A DNA stretch of 64,000 nucleotides from Chondrus crispus (Eukaryota > Rhodophyta > Florideophyceae > Gigartinales > Gigartinaceae), in the NCBI RefSeq assembly GCF_000350225.1, contig NW_005179130.1:1-64000 (forward strand), given 5' to 3'. The notes beneath the pieces are model-generated. The model ran no database searches. It saw nothing but the letters and a program-made list of their open reading frames with translations, and was not told where the DNA came from. This document shows, one piece after another, positions 20,829-33,330 of the stretch; position 1 is the first letter of the stretch, and every line of letters begins with the position of its first letter. Position numbers and translations under genes: made by a program.

Positions 20829-21893
20829 TGTAGTGAAATGTGCCTGGCAGGCCGCGAACACAGTCCGATGGTCAAACAAAAAGAACCAACACAGCAACAG
20901 CAACAACCACTGCCGATGGCACGCTCTACGAAGCGCTCGGGACTTCCTTTCCCTTTATGTGGGCTTGCGGCCCACGGTAGCTCGACTCCGACGGGGGGGT
21001 TAAAGAAAGATACCCGGCCCGGGAGGAAAATGGTGGTAGAGACTTGTAAAGACTTCAGTGCTCGGCGCGTGCGGGTTGGGCTTGTGTACGAGAATGTAAC
21101 CGCGGTTCGCTGGGTTGTAAGACCAATGCTCGACGAGCGTCTTCAGCACCTTGGATATAATTCAAGGTCTTCGACGGGGGCTTGTTCAGCACTACCCGAC
21201 GGGAACGTAACTATGTGGCAGCGCTACGACCAACGTGTTGCCCGATGGCAAAAACACCAACACCAACGCGATTGCAATCGCAACTGATGGTAACCATCAC
21301 TGTCTTGTACAATAAGACCTTCGAAGGAGGCGTCGTTGCAACAGCCTTCCGACGGAACAGGACACTGTAGCAGCGCTACGACCTACGTGCAGCCCGATGG
21401 CAAAACACCAACACCGGATAGGTCGCGACCGACTCCAATGGAACCAACACAATTAAGGGAAAAATAGATGTAGAGATAGAAAAGGATAGGAATTAGAGAT
21501 AGAAAAGGTAAAAGGATAAGAAAAAGGGGACCCCGAGCAATACAGGATGTCGTTGCCAGCGTAGAAGTGAGACGCGTCGCGTGAACGGAAGCGGTCTTCG
21601 ACGAAGGCGAGATCTAACTCCGGCAACTCGAGTTACCTTTACTGACTTGGTGGTCAGCGGGCTAAGGTATATATCGCCCAGCCGGAGCCACTACAGTAGC
21701 TCGCGGCGCTAGATCCTAGATCTAATCTAATGTCAGCAAAATTAATGCCAACTAATTAACTAAATAAAATAAAATAATTAAAAATTAAAACTGTGCAATT
21801 ATTCACACGTGTGTCCCCGAACCCGGACTACTTGTCATATCCAATTATTCTCATCTCGTTCCACCCCCATGTAGAGGCCATTATTGCACTACA
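20829..21893 (-). repeat. LTR of gypsy E family, copy 3, inverted, no matching target duplication
   Basis: A 1,065-bp copy in opposite orientation to copy 2 and only 49 bp away. Flanks are ATGTC (20824-20828) and TATCC (21894-21898), which do not match. The right-hand DNA does not resume the glutaminase frame recognisably. So this LTR marks a rearrangement point, for example recombination between two elements, rather than a simple insertion. Confidence 0.8.
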
Positions 21894-22018
21894 TATCCCC
21901 CTTCTGAGCGCCCTTGTACAGCGCCAAGCCATCGTACAATCTCCTGCCGTCCCTTACCGTGTTTCCCAACCGTCAATCACTCTGCGCGGCGTTCTGGCAA
22001 GGGTAAGACGAAAATACC

Positions 22019-23887
22019 ATGCTTCCCTCTCCGTCGGAACGCTCGGACGATAGTGCCACCCGTAAGCGTCCGGGTGTAGGCTTTCCTCGCAAGCCCGAAG
22101 TGCCCCGGGGTCTTCCTTCAATACCCCGTCTACCCCCTGTCACCAACCCTACCGAACCGGCCTTCCATCCGGGCTACCATTCTTCTTGGGTAGCCCGTCG
22201 ATACCCCTCGCTCGATGAGCTACAAGACAAATCCATGCGTGAACATCCTTCCCTATTTGCCTCTTCCCAATGGTTCTCCTCCGTAGGCGTCCGCGATGTT
22301 GCCGACATCGAACATAGTTTTGCAGACGGCGCCGGCATGTTACCCGGTCAACTACCCCTACAAGCCATTCGCACTTTTTACTGGTGCGCCCGCATTGCCA
22401 GTCCTACATCCATCCTTCGTCAATCCTCTCCACGCTGCCGTCGCACCTTGTCCCTGCGATTCATGTACACTGTACTCGCCCGGCCTGACCTCCATTTGAC
22501 CGACGCCCTTATTCCTCCTTCCTTCGGCTGTGACACGTGGAAATTCCGCACGGAGGGGGAGCGCGAGAATCTTGACAACCTCCTCAGTTGGACCCGGGGT
22601 GACCCCGTGCTGGAAGCGGACCGCTTATGGCATAAACAATTGACAGTGACGAATGACGCAATGTCGTGGACGCGTGCGATTCTCCCTGTTAATTTTCGGC
22701 GCATGAAACGCAGGAACCTCTTCTTTTTCCAACACACTGTCCGGTACGAGCGTAAAATGAGATCGGACACGGGATACTTCCTGGCATACCAAATGCTCGA
22801 GGCGGGGGAGATCGCGCGGTCACACTACGTCAACCGATACCAGCAGCTTCCCTCATGGTGGGGTCAATTTGAAGTCTGCCAAGGATTTTGGGCGGAATTG
22901 GGCCCCATCCTTACATACTTCGGGAGCCACCTGAACAACCCCCGACACGGATTGTGGGTTGTTTTCATGACCGAGTGGTGCGTGAAGGTCGCTGGCACCT
23001 TGCTGTGGAAGGCGTATGATTGTTGGCGTCTGTGATATCTTCCCCCGAAGCTCGTTGAGCTCATGCACCTTCTGGATTACACTGTCCCCTTGGGTGGCGC
23101 CGACACCGACCTCGAATTGCACTCAATGCTCGACAAGATTGAGCAGATCGATTGGGATAGCGTTCTCCCTTACAACTCTTCCCGCTCCTTTGCAAAGCGA
23201 CGTCCGTCCTTTTCTCCCGGATGTAGTCACAGCACGGCGGGTGACTTCGTCTGGTTGAACCCCTGGACGTCGACGTTGTGCTCATCCTCAGAAGCTCGAC
23301 TGAGTCGACAATTCGGGAATCAAATCCCCATCCCCGACGCGGTTCCCGAGCGAGGCGTGGACCCTCGTGCAGAGAGCGTGTGCTCTCGACCGTCCGGCCC
23401 TTCGTCTCCTCGTTCCGCGGTCCAACCTTCCACGCCGGACGTACAGTCCCCAACGCCTTGTCTCACCGAGCCGTCCTTTCCGGCAATTCCATTAGCCTGC
23501 CTTCGATCTCAGCCGGCTCGGTCACTGCCACGTCCCCCTCCTGTGTGTCCATCCACACGCAAAAGTCCTCCCCGCGTCGTGTCTCCCTCAGCAAACTCAA
23601 CTGACACCCTATCAGTCCGGGAAGTGCCGCCGTCTGACGTAGGTCCGACCCCACGTCAGATTTCCCCTCCGCGTGAGAAACCACTCGTCACGCCTGCCTT
23701 GGCTCTTCTTTCACCCTCAGTTCCTAAAGAAAACAACACCGCCTCAGGCGTCTATCATCGACTTCTCCGGGCCCATGGCGTAGAGGCAGAGGCGCTGCAG
23801 GGTGCAACTCTGGAGGAACTACGCGTCTTCGCCCGTCTCCTCACCTCTCTGCCGAAGGAAAGCGGCTCCGGTGCTCCGTCCCGTTGA
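22019..23887 (+). CDS. Uncharacterised ORF, 622 codons with one in-frame TGA
   Basis: Starts MLPSPSERSDDS and runs in one frame to 23887, broken only by TGA at 23033-23035 (after AYDCWRL). The first half is globular and rich in aromatic residues (PSWWGQFEVCQGFW, WVVFMTEWCVK); the second half is Pro/Ser-rich with repeated acidic and SP motifs and ends in a helical stretch (HGVEAEALQGATLEELRVFA). I do not recognise the family. It could be an unclassified mobile-element ORF or a host gene. Neighbours are an LTR upstream and pyrimidine-rich non-coding DNA downstream. Two adjacent genes (22019-23035 and 23063-23887) is a less likely reading, as the frame is shared. Confidence 0.5.
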
Positions 23888-23889
23888 TC

Positions 23890-26030
23890 TGCCGTTCACG
23901 GCAGATCCCTCATGACCCATTTTCGCATCATTACCCCTTTGTGTGAGTAAAAACGCGTCCTCGGGGCGTCCTCTCCTCCTCAGCTTCCTCTTCTTATCAG
24001 TATTATTATTTTTTCTTTCTGGTCCCGTCACTGCGGTCGGATCTGCTTCTTTCTACTCTCCTTCTCTTTATCCTCGTTACCATATTCCTTCTCTTTTCCT
24101 TTTTCCGTGCACGTCTGCTAATGCAGTTTCACATCCCCTATTATCTTCTCTTTTCCTTTGCTAGTCCACCAGACCGCCGGCTGGGGAGTCATGCCCTCTT
24201 TTTTTCATTGATCGGCCCACGGACCCCTCACTGCGTTCCAAAATGCCCCCATCCTCCTTAGCCTTCAGACTTTCCCGATGTCTATTTTCACGCCTCTACG
24301 AGACAATATCCCATCTCTCCAACACTAGATTACCTCCTCTGCGGTTCTCAGATTGTCTAATGATCCTGATCAATCCCTGTCCTGACGTCATCGACGTCTA
24401 TACAACGTCATCAGGTACAATCTCCTCCTCCTTACTTTTCTGCGTGCGCCCCGCCGACGGCTGTTGCATCTTCCCTCAATCCCTCACTCCTTCTCTTTTT
24501 CCGTTCCTCAGCTTTTCGTGATACAGCGTGTTGCTGCGTTAGTTCCGCACCTCCTTGCCAACCTGTCCTACAGGTTCCTCAGCGGGGATGATTTTGTGAG
24601 AGTCGACTCCGCGTTTCGACTGGATCCTTTTTAGCAAGTGTACAGGTGCTTGTCCAGGTAGCCACGCATCAAAAATAAATGAAAAGGTTATGTGTATTAC
24701 GATCGTCGGCGGGACTGATCTCCTCTCTCCTTCGTACGTTGCTGTCGTCGAGGATCGGGTTCGTATCATCACTGCCAAGGGGATGAGCGTAACGCTTCCC
24801 TTTCTCCGAAGTGCCGCGCGTGATCTAAAAAATGTACTTGCCCAGGGGGCGTGGCGTCAACATTGCCTTCCTCAGCTACGCATCGTCCGTGTCAACGTAA
24901 GAAGGACCCTTTGACGTCCCAAAATTCATCCCTCGAAAAATATGTCTTCAATCCCTCGTAAAACGACAGCCTCACGTGGCGCAGTCATTCTGACAATGCT
25001 TTGCTTTTCTTGGCTCGATGAGCAATTTGCTTGTAATTTGCGTTGCAACTTTGAGATAGGGCGCGCTCCGGCGGTGGACGGGTGAGAACGAATGGGCGGA
25101 CTTGTTACGGTGGTTGCGTTTGTCCGTACCGCGTAACTCATCATCGATGTGCAACCCTCGTGCCCGGCAAACCAGAACAAAATAAATAACTGAGGAGAGA
25201 CGGCAGTGTATCATTGTTCGAGTTGTCTCCTTAAGTTTCCAGCGATCGGTTCACATTGGCTGTCCGTACGGCGTTCTCTACTTTCCCGTAATCCTTCCTT
25301 CAGCCGTCTCTCTCGGTCTCTCCTCTTCTCTTGCCCATTCCTCGGAGCCTTCTGGTGAGTACAGTAGCTGTGGTCATTCCCATCGCGTTAACTCCTCAAT
25401 ACGCCCGTGGGACCTCGCACATTCCTAATTCTATGTATTCCTTTGTCATTCCAATGTTCTCTTCGGTTACCTCCCCTCATTCGCGAAACATGGGGGAGGG
25501 TGCGCGGTGATCCGGACCTCTTTTTCTCTCTCTCTGCACTTTCAGGGGATAAACTGCGGGTTACATGGTATGGCACGAATTGCACGTGATTTCACCCCTC
25601 AGATTGGGTCCATGTGAAATAGCTGTCGTTTCCTCGTTAGTATTCGTTTCGTATGGGACTTGTTGGCGGTATCGAGGGTACCGGTGGTCTTAGCAGCGGT
25701 TCGTCTGTCGCCATTTTGAGGATCAATCGCGCCGCCTCGAAAACAACACTTTCAGGGCCTTTCTAACCTTTGCGCGTGGGCGTGCGTGCGTGAGCGTGCC
25801 CTTCTTTTACTAAAACTTAATGTCTGAAAACATTAATGCCCAAATCCGCGCGCCGTGTCGAGCCAAGCCAAGCGCCGTGTGCCCTATTGACGGATCGACT
25901 ATCGTGGGGAGCTATTATGTGCCGATCGCCGTCGTTCATGGCAGGCCCAAGACCATCCCTGCATGCAGACCATCCATCGTAGCTCTCCATGGCATCCCGT
26001 GTCCTAAATCCCGTCTAACTATCATCTCTT
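23890..26030. other. Pyrimidine-rich stretch without a recognisable gene
   Basis: Strongly C/T-rich on the plus strand, especially 23960-24500 and 25290-25520. Frames such as 24690-24914 (74 codons, MCITIVGGTDLL) are short and without motifs. It may hold the 5' flank and left terminus of the Harbinger element, but I could not identify terminal inverted repeats. Confidence 0.4.
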
Positions 26031-27155
26031 ATGCCATTTCATGTTCTCGCCAGGGCTGCAGCGATCACTACCGCTGCAATTGCGCAACACCATCTCCGAA
26101 AACGCCTCCGCCCTATCCGACGCCGAAGACGACGCCGTAACGAAGTCGTAAAAGGACACGAAGGAGCTTTTGATGACAAGTTTTCAGCGCAGTTCAGACA
26201 CATCTCCCGCCAACTGGGAAATCAGGCTTTCAAGCGACTGTTCCGTATGACTCGTGCGGCATTTGTCAAGCTCTTTATGAAGCTTTCTCCGCATATGAGA
26301 AGGCAGCAGCAGGCAGAAACGGATTATCGAAGCGCAACGCTCCCCATGGACGTTCGATTAGCTATGACATTGCGAATACTGGCTTGTGCTGAAGTTCTAC
26401 ATGTCGCGTTAATATATAGAATCGCGTGTGGGACTGTTTACAACGTTTTACATGATACAGTTGGAGTACTGGACAAAGTACTTCAATTCCCCAAGCTTTC
26501 ACGATCAAAACAGGAATTACAGACTGTTGCGAGCGGATTTAAGCTCTCACGAGCTCAAGTAAACCCTTTAGATGGCTGTGTCGGGGCCTTGGATGGGATA
26601 TGCATCAAGATGCGGCAACCACCGAGGGATAGTAACCCTGCATCTTTCTTTTGCCGTAAGGGCTATTATGCAATTCCGGTGCAAGCTCTCTGTGACTCTA
26701 ACTACATATTTCTCTATGCTTCTGGAAGTTGCGGTGGTGCCACTCATGACGCGCTCGCGAATGCTGTTTCTGGATTTATGATGGAGGTAGAGGATGGCCT
26801 ACTTGGTGAGTATTTTTGGGTTGTGGGTGACGAGGCATACCCCGTTTCAGAGTACATTATAGTTCTATTCCCCTCGTCTGCACTAACAGAAGAACAAGAC
26901 AACTTCAACTTTTATTTGTCATCTTTGCGAATTCATATCGAGCAGGCTTTTGGGATTGTAGTCGCCAGGTGGCGTATACTCAGGGATCGCCTTGATTTTG
27001 CGTTAGAGCATTGTACGGCGATCATGTCAGTAGCAATGAAATTGCACAACTACTGTATTGAGGAGGATAGCGTGCGGGGAAGGAGGGGGTGGGATGTACT
27101 CAATGAGACGCTCTCACCTCAAGAACGTACACTACGAAGTAAATCTGGCCCGTAA
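26031..27155 (+). CDS. PIF/Harbinger transposase (DDE_4 / HARBI1-like)
   Basis: A 374-residue uninterrupted protein of the DDE_Tnp_4 nuclease family, which cuts and rejoins the ends of Harbinger elements. N-terminal basic stretch (RPIRRRRRRRNE) probably contacts DNA; a helix-turn-helix-like segment follows (LAMTLRILACAEVLHVA). Catalytic core: GALDGICIKM (first Asp), the GGATHDALAN block, WVVGDEAYP (second Asp), and SLRIHIEQAFGIVVARWRIL (Glu of the triad). Length and motif spacing fit a complete transposase, so it could be active. The partner Myb-like protein that many Harbinger elements carry was not found nearby. Confidence 0.88.
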   Translation: MPFHVLARAAAITTAAIAQHHLRKRLRPIRRRRRRRNEVVKGHEGAFDDKFSAQFRHISRQLGNQAFKRLFRMTRAAFVKLFMKLSPHMRRQQQAETDYRSATLPMDVRLAMTLRILACAEVLHVALIYRIACGTVYNVLHDTVGVLDKVLQFPKLSRSKQELQTVASGFKLSRAQVNPLDGCVGALDGICIKMRQPPRDSNPASFFCRKGYYAIPVQALCDSNYIFLYASGSCGGATHDALANAVSGFMMEVEDGLLGEYFWVVGDEAYPVSEYIIVLFPSSALTEEQDNFNFYLSSLRIHIEQAFGIVVARWRILRDRLDFALEHCTAIMSVAMKLHNYCIEEDSVRGRRGWDVLNETLSPQERTLRSKSGP

Positions 27156-27661
27156 CGTTACGATTAATTTAAGTTTTGATTTGGCCGTACCAATGATAGT
27201 CAAGACATTTTTTGAGCAAAAGTTTTGATACTGATTTTGCACCGAGTTCCCTGCAAGCCGTAATCTATTGGTACTCTTCCAATACCTTGCCGTCGCTGGG
27301 CCAACTGAAAAAAATCGCAGATTTACCATTGGACATGGCAGTGCCTCATTGTAATATTTGGCGGTACTGCCATACGTTCTGGGCTGATCCATCTCAAAAA
27401 CATCCCAGACTAACCACTGGGCATGGGCATGCAGTAGTTTATTGCGTTTTGGTACTGCCAAACAGACTGGAATGATCCAACGTTTGTTTCTGGTCGGCAA
27501 TGAGCACACGTAGGATCGGGTCAATGAACCGCACCCGTGGTACCAGTTGTCATATGGGATGGGAGCAGTGTGAATTGCGAGCAAGAGTCAGTAGTCGGTT
27601 TACCACTATGTTAGCTCCTTATCTAAATACGCTACGCAGCGCAATATACAGTCTCCTTGCC

Positions 27662-27805
27662 GCTTCAAGCTGCGACGACCAACTGTTGTGGGGACAAGCG
27701 CATTTGTAAACTGAAGTAGGTTAGATTCTGCGTGCAGCAGGCATGTCGGGCCGGACTGATTCTCGAAGCGTCAACGACAACTTACAATCCATCCAACACT
27801 TTCAC
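27662..27805 (+). repeat. Direct repeat, copy 1 (~144 bp)
   Basis: About 85 to 90 percent identical by eye to 27882-28024. Shared blocks include CGACGACCAACTGTTGTGG, GGGACAAGCGCA and GCGTCAACGACAACTTAC. A similar short block, TTTGTTGTGGAGACAAGT, occurs at 32822-32839 beyond the TNP2-type gene. Confidence 0.8.
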
Positions 27806-27881
27806 GTAACAAGAACTGCCTAACTTCCGGCGCCGATGCCATGTGACACTTCTAATCATGACGGAGTTCAGTTTACCATGC

Positions 27882-28024
27882 CTTCAAGTTCCGACGACCA
27901 ACTGTTGTGGGGACAAGCGCAGATGTAAACTGAAGTAGGTAAGATACTGTGTGCAGCACGCCTGTCCGGCCGGACTGATTCGCGAAGCGTCAACGACAAC
28001 TTACAATCCATCCAACACATTCAC
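27882..28024 (+). repeat. Direct repeat, copy 2 (~143 bp)
   Basis: Second copy of 27662-27805, spaced 220 bp start to start. Large subterminal repeats are typical of CACTA/EnSpm elements, where they bind the transposase, so the pair may mark the left end of the element encoding 28565-32659. Confidence 0.8.
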
Positions 28025-28564
28025 AAGACAAACACGGTTTTAATTCCGTCAAGTTCGCACGCAGACAAAGGCGATCTCATCACAAGAATTTGAAGATGGT
28101 CAGATAGTGCAGACATACGCGGACAAAAATGCAACCCACGTGCGTGCATATCAACCTACTTTCAGCGCGTTTCCTATCACGACGGCATCGACATCGATCA
28201 ACTGTAGATCGACCGTTCGCAGCCCCATCCACCAGCAATAGCACTGGCGATCTCTCGCTGTCCTGATCACCCATACACCACAAGCAGGCCCGCCGTGACC
28301 CTATGGCATCGATCTTGCGTCCTCATACGCGAAACGAACTGCGTGGTTGTTTGTGTCCAAAGATACCTTCAGTCAGCAGTAGATTGGCCAAGGAAGAGCG
28401 AGGTGTCCAACTCTTGACGCGATCGGCGAGACGTGTAACCAGAAGTCCGCCCAATTTCAATTCAGATGGGATGGGTGCTGAAATCTGATAATTTTCCAGT
28501 AGAAAACGCCACTCCGCGAATAATTAGGTTTTCCAGCGTCTGAAACACCAGGTCCCTATCTCCT

Positions 28565-31500
28565 TCATGCCATTCTTGCAGGGTAACCTTTTCTCCTCGT
28601 CTGAAAGTAGAATGCCCCGCCACTCAAAACATTGGCAGAGTGTTTGATGGAGTTGTCCCTCGATACGTGACAGGAGTTGGCTGAGCAGGCGTGGTACAGC
28701 GCCACGCGACGGACGCCATCAGTGACACAGAGCACCTGTATAGACTCTGAGTTCAGTTCCGCGGATATCCTCAGAGTTTTACGATCATCCACTCTGCATC
28801 TTACGACAGCCGCGTGAGGACTCTCGTCCTCTCTGCGCAAGACCCCAACAACTGCTAACAGGTTCAATGACGATCCGACCGCCCTATTTGCATGCAAAAG
28901 CAATCCCTTCGTCCCTCCGCGCGGTAACATAACCTGGACGACACATCCCGGCTCAATCGTGTCATGCGAGTACGTCCGTGGGGACGCACTCAAGTAGCTT
29001 CTTCGAACGCGCCGAGCACACGAGAACAACTTGACTTCCGACTTCTTTGACGTATCAAATTCTGGACGGAGATTTTCCAGGATGTTTGTAGCCCGTGACA
29101 AAAGCTGCGACAAAAGCTCAGATGAATCTATCGTTTCTGTTTCTGATATGCAACAGCTGGACAGCTCATTGACATCCTTTTCACAATTCCCCTCCCATTG
29201 TACGGAATCTCCCGTCCAAGCGGGGTTGACCTTCCCATTCGACCGCATCTCGTCCATCAACGGTTTGACAAATAAATCAGATATACTAACCTCTGTGTCC
29301 TTCAGGAATCCCTTCAATTCATCCGAAGCCTGTGACAACTCGTTGCAAGCTTCGCCGAGAACCAAGCGTCGAAGGCCTCTCCTGCATTCCATCTTCAGTC
29401 CGGCATCCGAAGTTTGTGTCATAGTGCTGGACAGCAACGCCAACCGCCCTTGCCAATCATTCCCCAAACAATGACCCACGGCCGCTAAATGTCCTTTTTG
29501 GTGATTACCCCGGACTATGCACCTCTTCAAAGGTTGATGAGCATTCTCGAACACCAGTTCCATAAAGTGACGTACATGCCCGAAGGCAGAAATTGTGTGG
29601 TTGTACAACTCCATTAACCTGTGCAGGTTCGGCTTGTCCAAGCTGGGGCGACCTTTACCCACTCCTTGGCAATAATTTGCGCAAAACTTGTCTGCCTCAG
29701 TCACATACTTCTCAGCCCTTTCCAGCAAGTCTGCATGGTACTGAGCTCCATTATCACTTGTCACATACAAATAATCTGAGGCACCATTCGCCTCTTCCGA
29801 TGGCCACCAGTACGTCAACGCCATCAATTCCTGCAATTGCGTCAATAGATCCAACACAACAGTGGTTTCTTCACTCTGGATCCCCGGGAACAGTTGGTAG
29901 AAAACCGGAACGCACACGAGAAGGACACAGAACACACCTGACAGAGTCATGGAATTGAGTTCATTCTTGGAACTAAAAACTGATGATTGCCTCTTCAACC
30001 CATTGTCTCGGAGGGCTCCGAATATTGCCATGTCAGCTTTTGCCCTGAACGCGGCCGCGTTTCCTTGTCGGTTAATGACGTGGAAGCCTACCTCGATAAC
30101 GGTCTTCGCGAGACCGGCCAGCAAATGGTCAGGCGCGACGACGTTGCAGCGATATGCCTCAAAACGTCCTGACACCACACGCTTTCTATCGCTTGTTAAC
30201 GGTATGTCAACTCGTACGCGCTCAAGTTCCCTTTGCAATGCAATAAGAGGAGAACTTTCTTCACTAACCTTGTTGCTGTCTTTCATACCAAGCCGGTTTG
30301 TGTCTCGACTGTCAATTTCGCTGTTGCGAAGAGCTTCATGGCGTTCCATGCACCTCAAGGACGCCGTGCGGTGTGCATGGACCTTTGTCGTATAGCCGTA
30401 TCCGCTCTCACCGACGCCGGTGTTCTTCCGAAATGTACAAAGAGTGCAGGGCATATTTGCTGTATGTCCCATAACATCCAATGTTTCAGCGGCCGCTGGA
30501 TAGTCAGCCACAAAACCCACAACGTCGACAAAGATTCTTACTCTCTCGCCGGTAGGCGTGTGTGTTTCCACACCTTCTGTTGTACACTTAACCAAGTCTG
30601 GAATGATTGAGAGCAGTATATTGTTCGTTGATACACCTGGAGGAGTTAATCCAATGATTCTGACAGACGATCGCGTGTTACGACTTCGCGGTGGTAGTCC
30701 AAGCGGGATCATGTAGCATCCACCTGCTGAACCCTGCGGATACAATGAAGAGAATGGGGAAAAGTCATCGCAGTATAGGAGAGCGCGATAGACCACGAAC
30801 TTTGTTCCATCCATTAAGCGGCCGCTGTTTTGCATTCTTCTGTCAATGTTGCGGGTGCATCCCGATATTTTGGGCTCTTGGAGGAGGAAAGGCAGCCCTT
30901 TCAAATGTTGAGTACCGAGCAGACGGAAGGGTTTGTCTGGAGTTCCATCGCCACCATCATTGAAACGCTGACCGGCCCAGTTTGTACTCATGTTTTGAAA
31001 CCAAAACAAAGTGTCTGAGCTGAGACCTTCCTTGTGTTTCCAAAACCTAGAAACCAACATACACATTCTCGACGTTGCCACTACTTCACTTTCTGTAGGT
31101 CGAAGGAGGGTACAAATATCCCCAGGCAACACTTTCTTCGAAGAACGAGCCCTTGCTTCAAAATCTATCCCTCCATCTCTACGCCTCACAGATCTATTAT
31201 ACTTTTCCAATGGCGGTGCTGTACAAAACTGCCTGGCCAGGCAATTCTCCACGCCACGGAGAACCTTCATCGCCATGTTGGCGCTTGTAACATTTCCCTC
31301 ACTTCCCACGCATCACACGGCTGAAATTATACACTTCATTACAATGTTATTCTCTGCGTTCTCATGAACACGATAGCCCAGCTTGCGCACGTCAAGTGAC
31401 AAACGTGATGGAAGCAGTTCTGACAATTCCAGTCGAATCACGGCACCCGGGAACGCCTGCACAGTACATGAACCATTGTGGACGTAAAGTGCTGTCGTAG

Positions 31501-32659
31501 CTTGCGATATTATCTGCCGCTCTGCAACCAGCTTCGAGCTTTCTATGCATTCTGCGTCCGCCACTTCACCATGCCATCGACTGGATTTCGGATACATTGA
31601 GTTGAAGAACGGAGCCATCATGATGTCCGCTTTTGCCCATTCACTTGGTGGAACGATACGAACAGGAGTTTTAGACCCGTTCGAATATTGCGATGCAGTC
31701 TCCTCGTTACCCCCCAAATTTTCAACCAATAACGTTTGGTTGAATGCCTTCTTCTTTCGTCGGACGACAAAGTACTTGAGGTCACTCTTAGGAAAAAGAT
31801 ACTTCAAAGCATGCTGAAAGAGAGTCCTCTGCACGGTGGAATAAGATGGGAACTTAATAGATGGAGAAACCCAAGACGGTATATCTCTCAGGAGGTTATA
31901 CTGTTTGACCGTATAGCGGACGCTACCGCAAACTATTACGAAGCCCAAAAGGTTTTACCATGGTTCGAAAAGCTTCCGAGACGATAGAAATAATCGCAAA
32001 ACTTTCTGGCTGTCCAGCCTGCTTCCCATTTCGGGATCGTCACTTGATAAACTCGGAAGGCACTCCATCCCCTCACAGCTCTCTTGATAAATACTTGAAA
32101 TAATGATATTGTCATTTCCCACTAAAACACCGTTTGGATCGCTCTCGGGAGCGAATTGTTCCGAGTCGCCAAGTTCTGGGAAGTGGCCTTCATCATAGTC
32201 GACAAGATCTATTCCTTCTTCGACGACAACCGTTTCTCTATGTTCCGAGCCCTTTATCTTCGATCTAGTACCATGATCTCCAGTCTGATTGTTCGACGAA
32301 GCGTGCCCATTCAACACTCCCAAAATATCAGCCGCTTCGCCAGTTTCCGGAAGCTCGAGAGCTGGGGTTTCTTCTGCTTCCATAAGTGCGGCCGCATCTG
32401 CATCCCCATCGAGATCGCATTTTGGTCGTGTATGAACGTCATGGAACAGGGCTGCCAGGTCTGGCAAGTTAGGGACGTTGTCCATCCAAGTAGTGCCCAT
32501 CGTACGACGTCTCTTTCTTCGACCTGACATATGAAGAACGGTGGTGCTGTCGTCCGATATTTTCGCGTGGATTATGGTGTTGGAAGAAGTGAGAGTGTAG
32601 GATGTTGTTGAAGAAACAGTGCGCAGGGGTCCCCAGGCCTGGTGGTTTAGATTTTGCAC
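28565..32659 (-). pseudogene. TNP2-type (CACTA/Plavaka-like) transposase, one frame with two in-frame stops
   Basis: One reading frame runs 4.1 kb from 32659 (more likely start MSGRRKRRRTMG at 32529) to 28565, with only TAA at 31955-31957 and TGA at 31313-31315 and no frameshift. Homology to TNP2-like transposases is clearest at FVVYRALLYCDDFSPF, GGCYMIPLGLPP, RIIGLTPPGV, FVDVVGFVADYPAAAETLDV and ANMPCTLCTFRKN (zinc-binding cysteines), followed by a helical C-terminal half (HNHTISAFGHVRHFMEL-like region at about 29530-29610). The N-terminal part (31955-32659) is acidic and unrecognised. Either the element is recently dead or the stops are read through. Confidence 0.75.
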
Positions 32660-33330
32660 ACCAAATAATTACATTACAAGTGGCGGTCTGCTAGTGTCTA
32701 TCCGACCGTGAGGACAAAATTTGAGGACAAAGGGATTTTTCTTCGAACTCCTTGCTTGTTTTTTAGTTCTGATTGACTACTGGGTACTCCACATAGCCCT
32801 TGACACAATCAGAATAAATCGTTTGTTGTGGAGACAAGTTCTACCTCTAAAAGTGAAGCAGAACCTGGAAATATTCACTGTAAGCAGTTTTCTTTGTAGT
32901 ACGAAATTGAAAATGGCTTCTTCGTGATTTACAAGGTATTTCATTGACAACCCCGCCGTTCAAGTACGATATGGCTGTCTTGAAGTATTCTTTCAGAAGA
33001 ATTCGTGTCGGCTAAATGATGAAAATTTATTAAATTTGTCGGATCTGTTGAGGTATGATAAGCTTGGTCGGTCGGATACACACAACAGTACAGGGTATTA
33101 ACTCTGCCTTTCTCTGTCCACCGTTGTTTACTCCGGTATCCCCCAACCTCCTCTTTCTTTCCCCTCACTAATCCACCATGACCACTGCCCTCGCATCTCC
33201 TCCCGTCCTTCTCTGCTTCTGTCTTTCTCTGCGCCCTCTCACGCAAGCCACGCCCTCGCTGTCGCACCGGCCCCACCCCTCGAATAAGACAGCAAAATCA
33301 TTTACACGGTGAGCTCCTTGCCCTCGCAGC
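32660..33330. other. Intergenic: between TNP2-type gene and E2 gene
   Basis: AT-rich to about 33060, then mixed. Holds TTTGTTGTGGAGACAAGT (32822-32839), similar to the direct repeat at 27.7-28.0 kb. The first coding exon of the E2 gene should lie here, or has been lost. A frame at 33178-33312 (MTTALASPP) ends at TGA before the exon and is not convincing. Confidence 0.4.

Larger units (their letters stand above)
27156..28564. other. Non-coding flank with a long direct repeat
   Basis: No convincing gene. Contains the ~143-bp direct repeats at 27662-27805 and 27882-28024 and small inverted repeats built on GGTACTGCC (27360-27370 and 27451-27464). It probably includes the right end of the Harbinger element and the left subterminal region of the TNP2-type element that follows. 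Confidence 0.45.
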
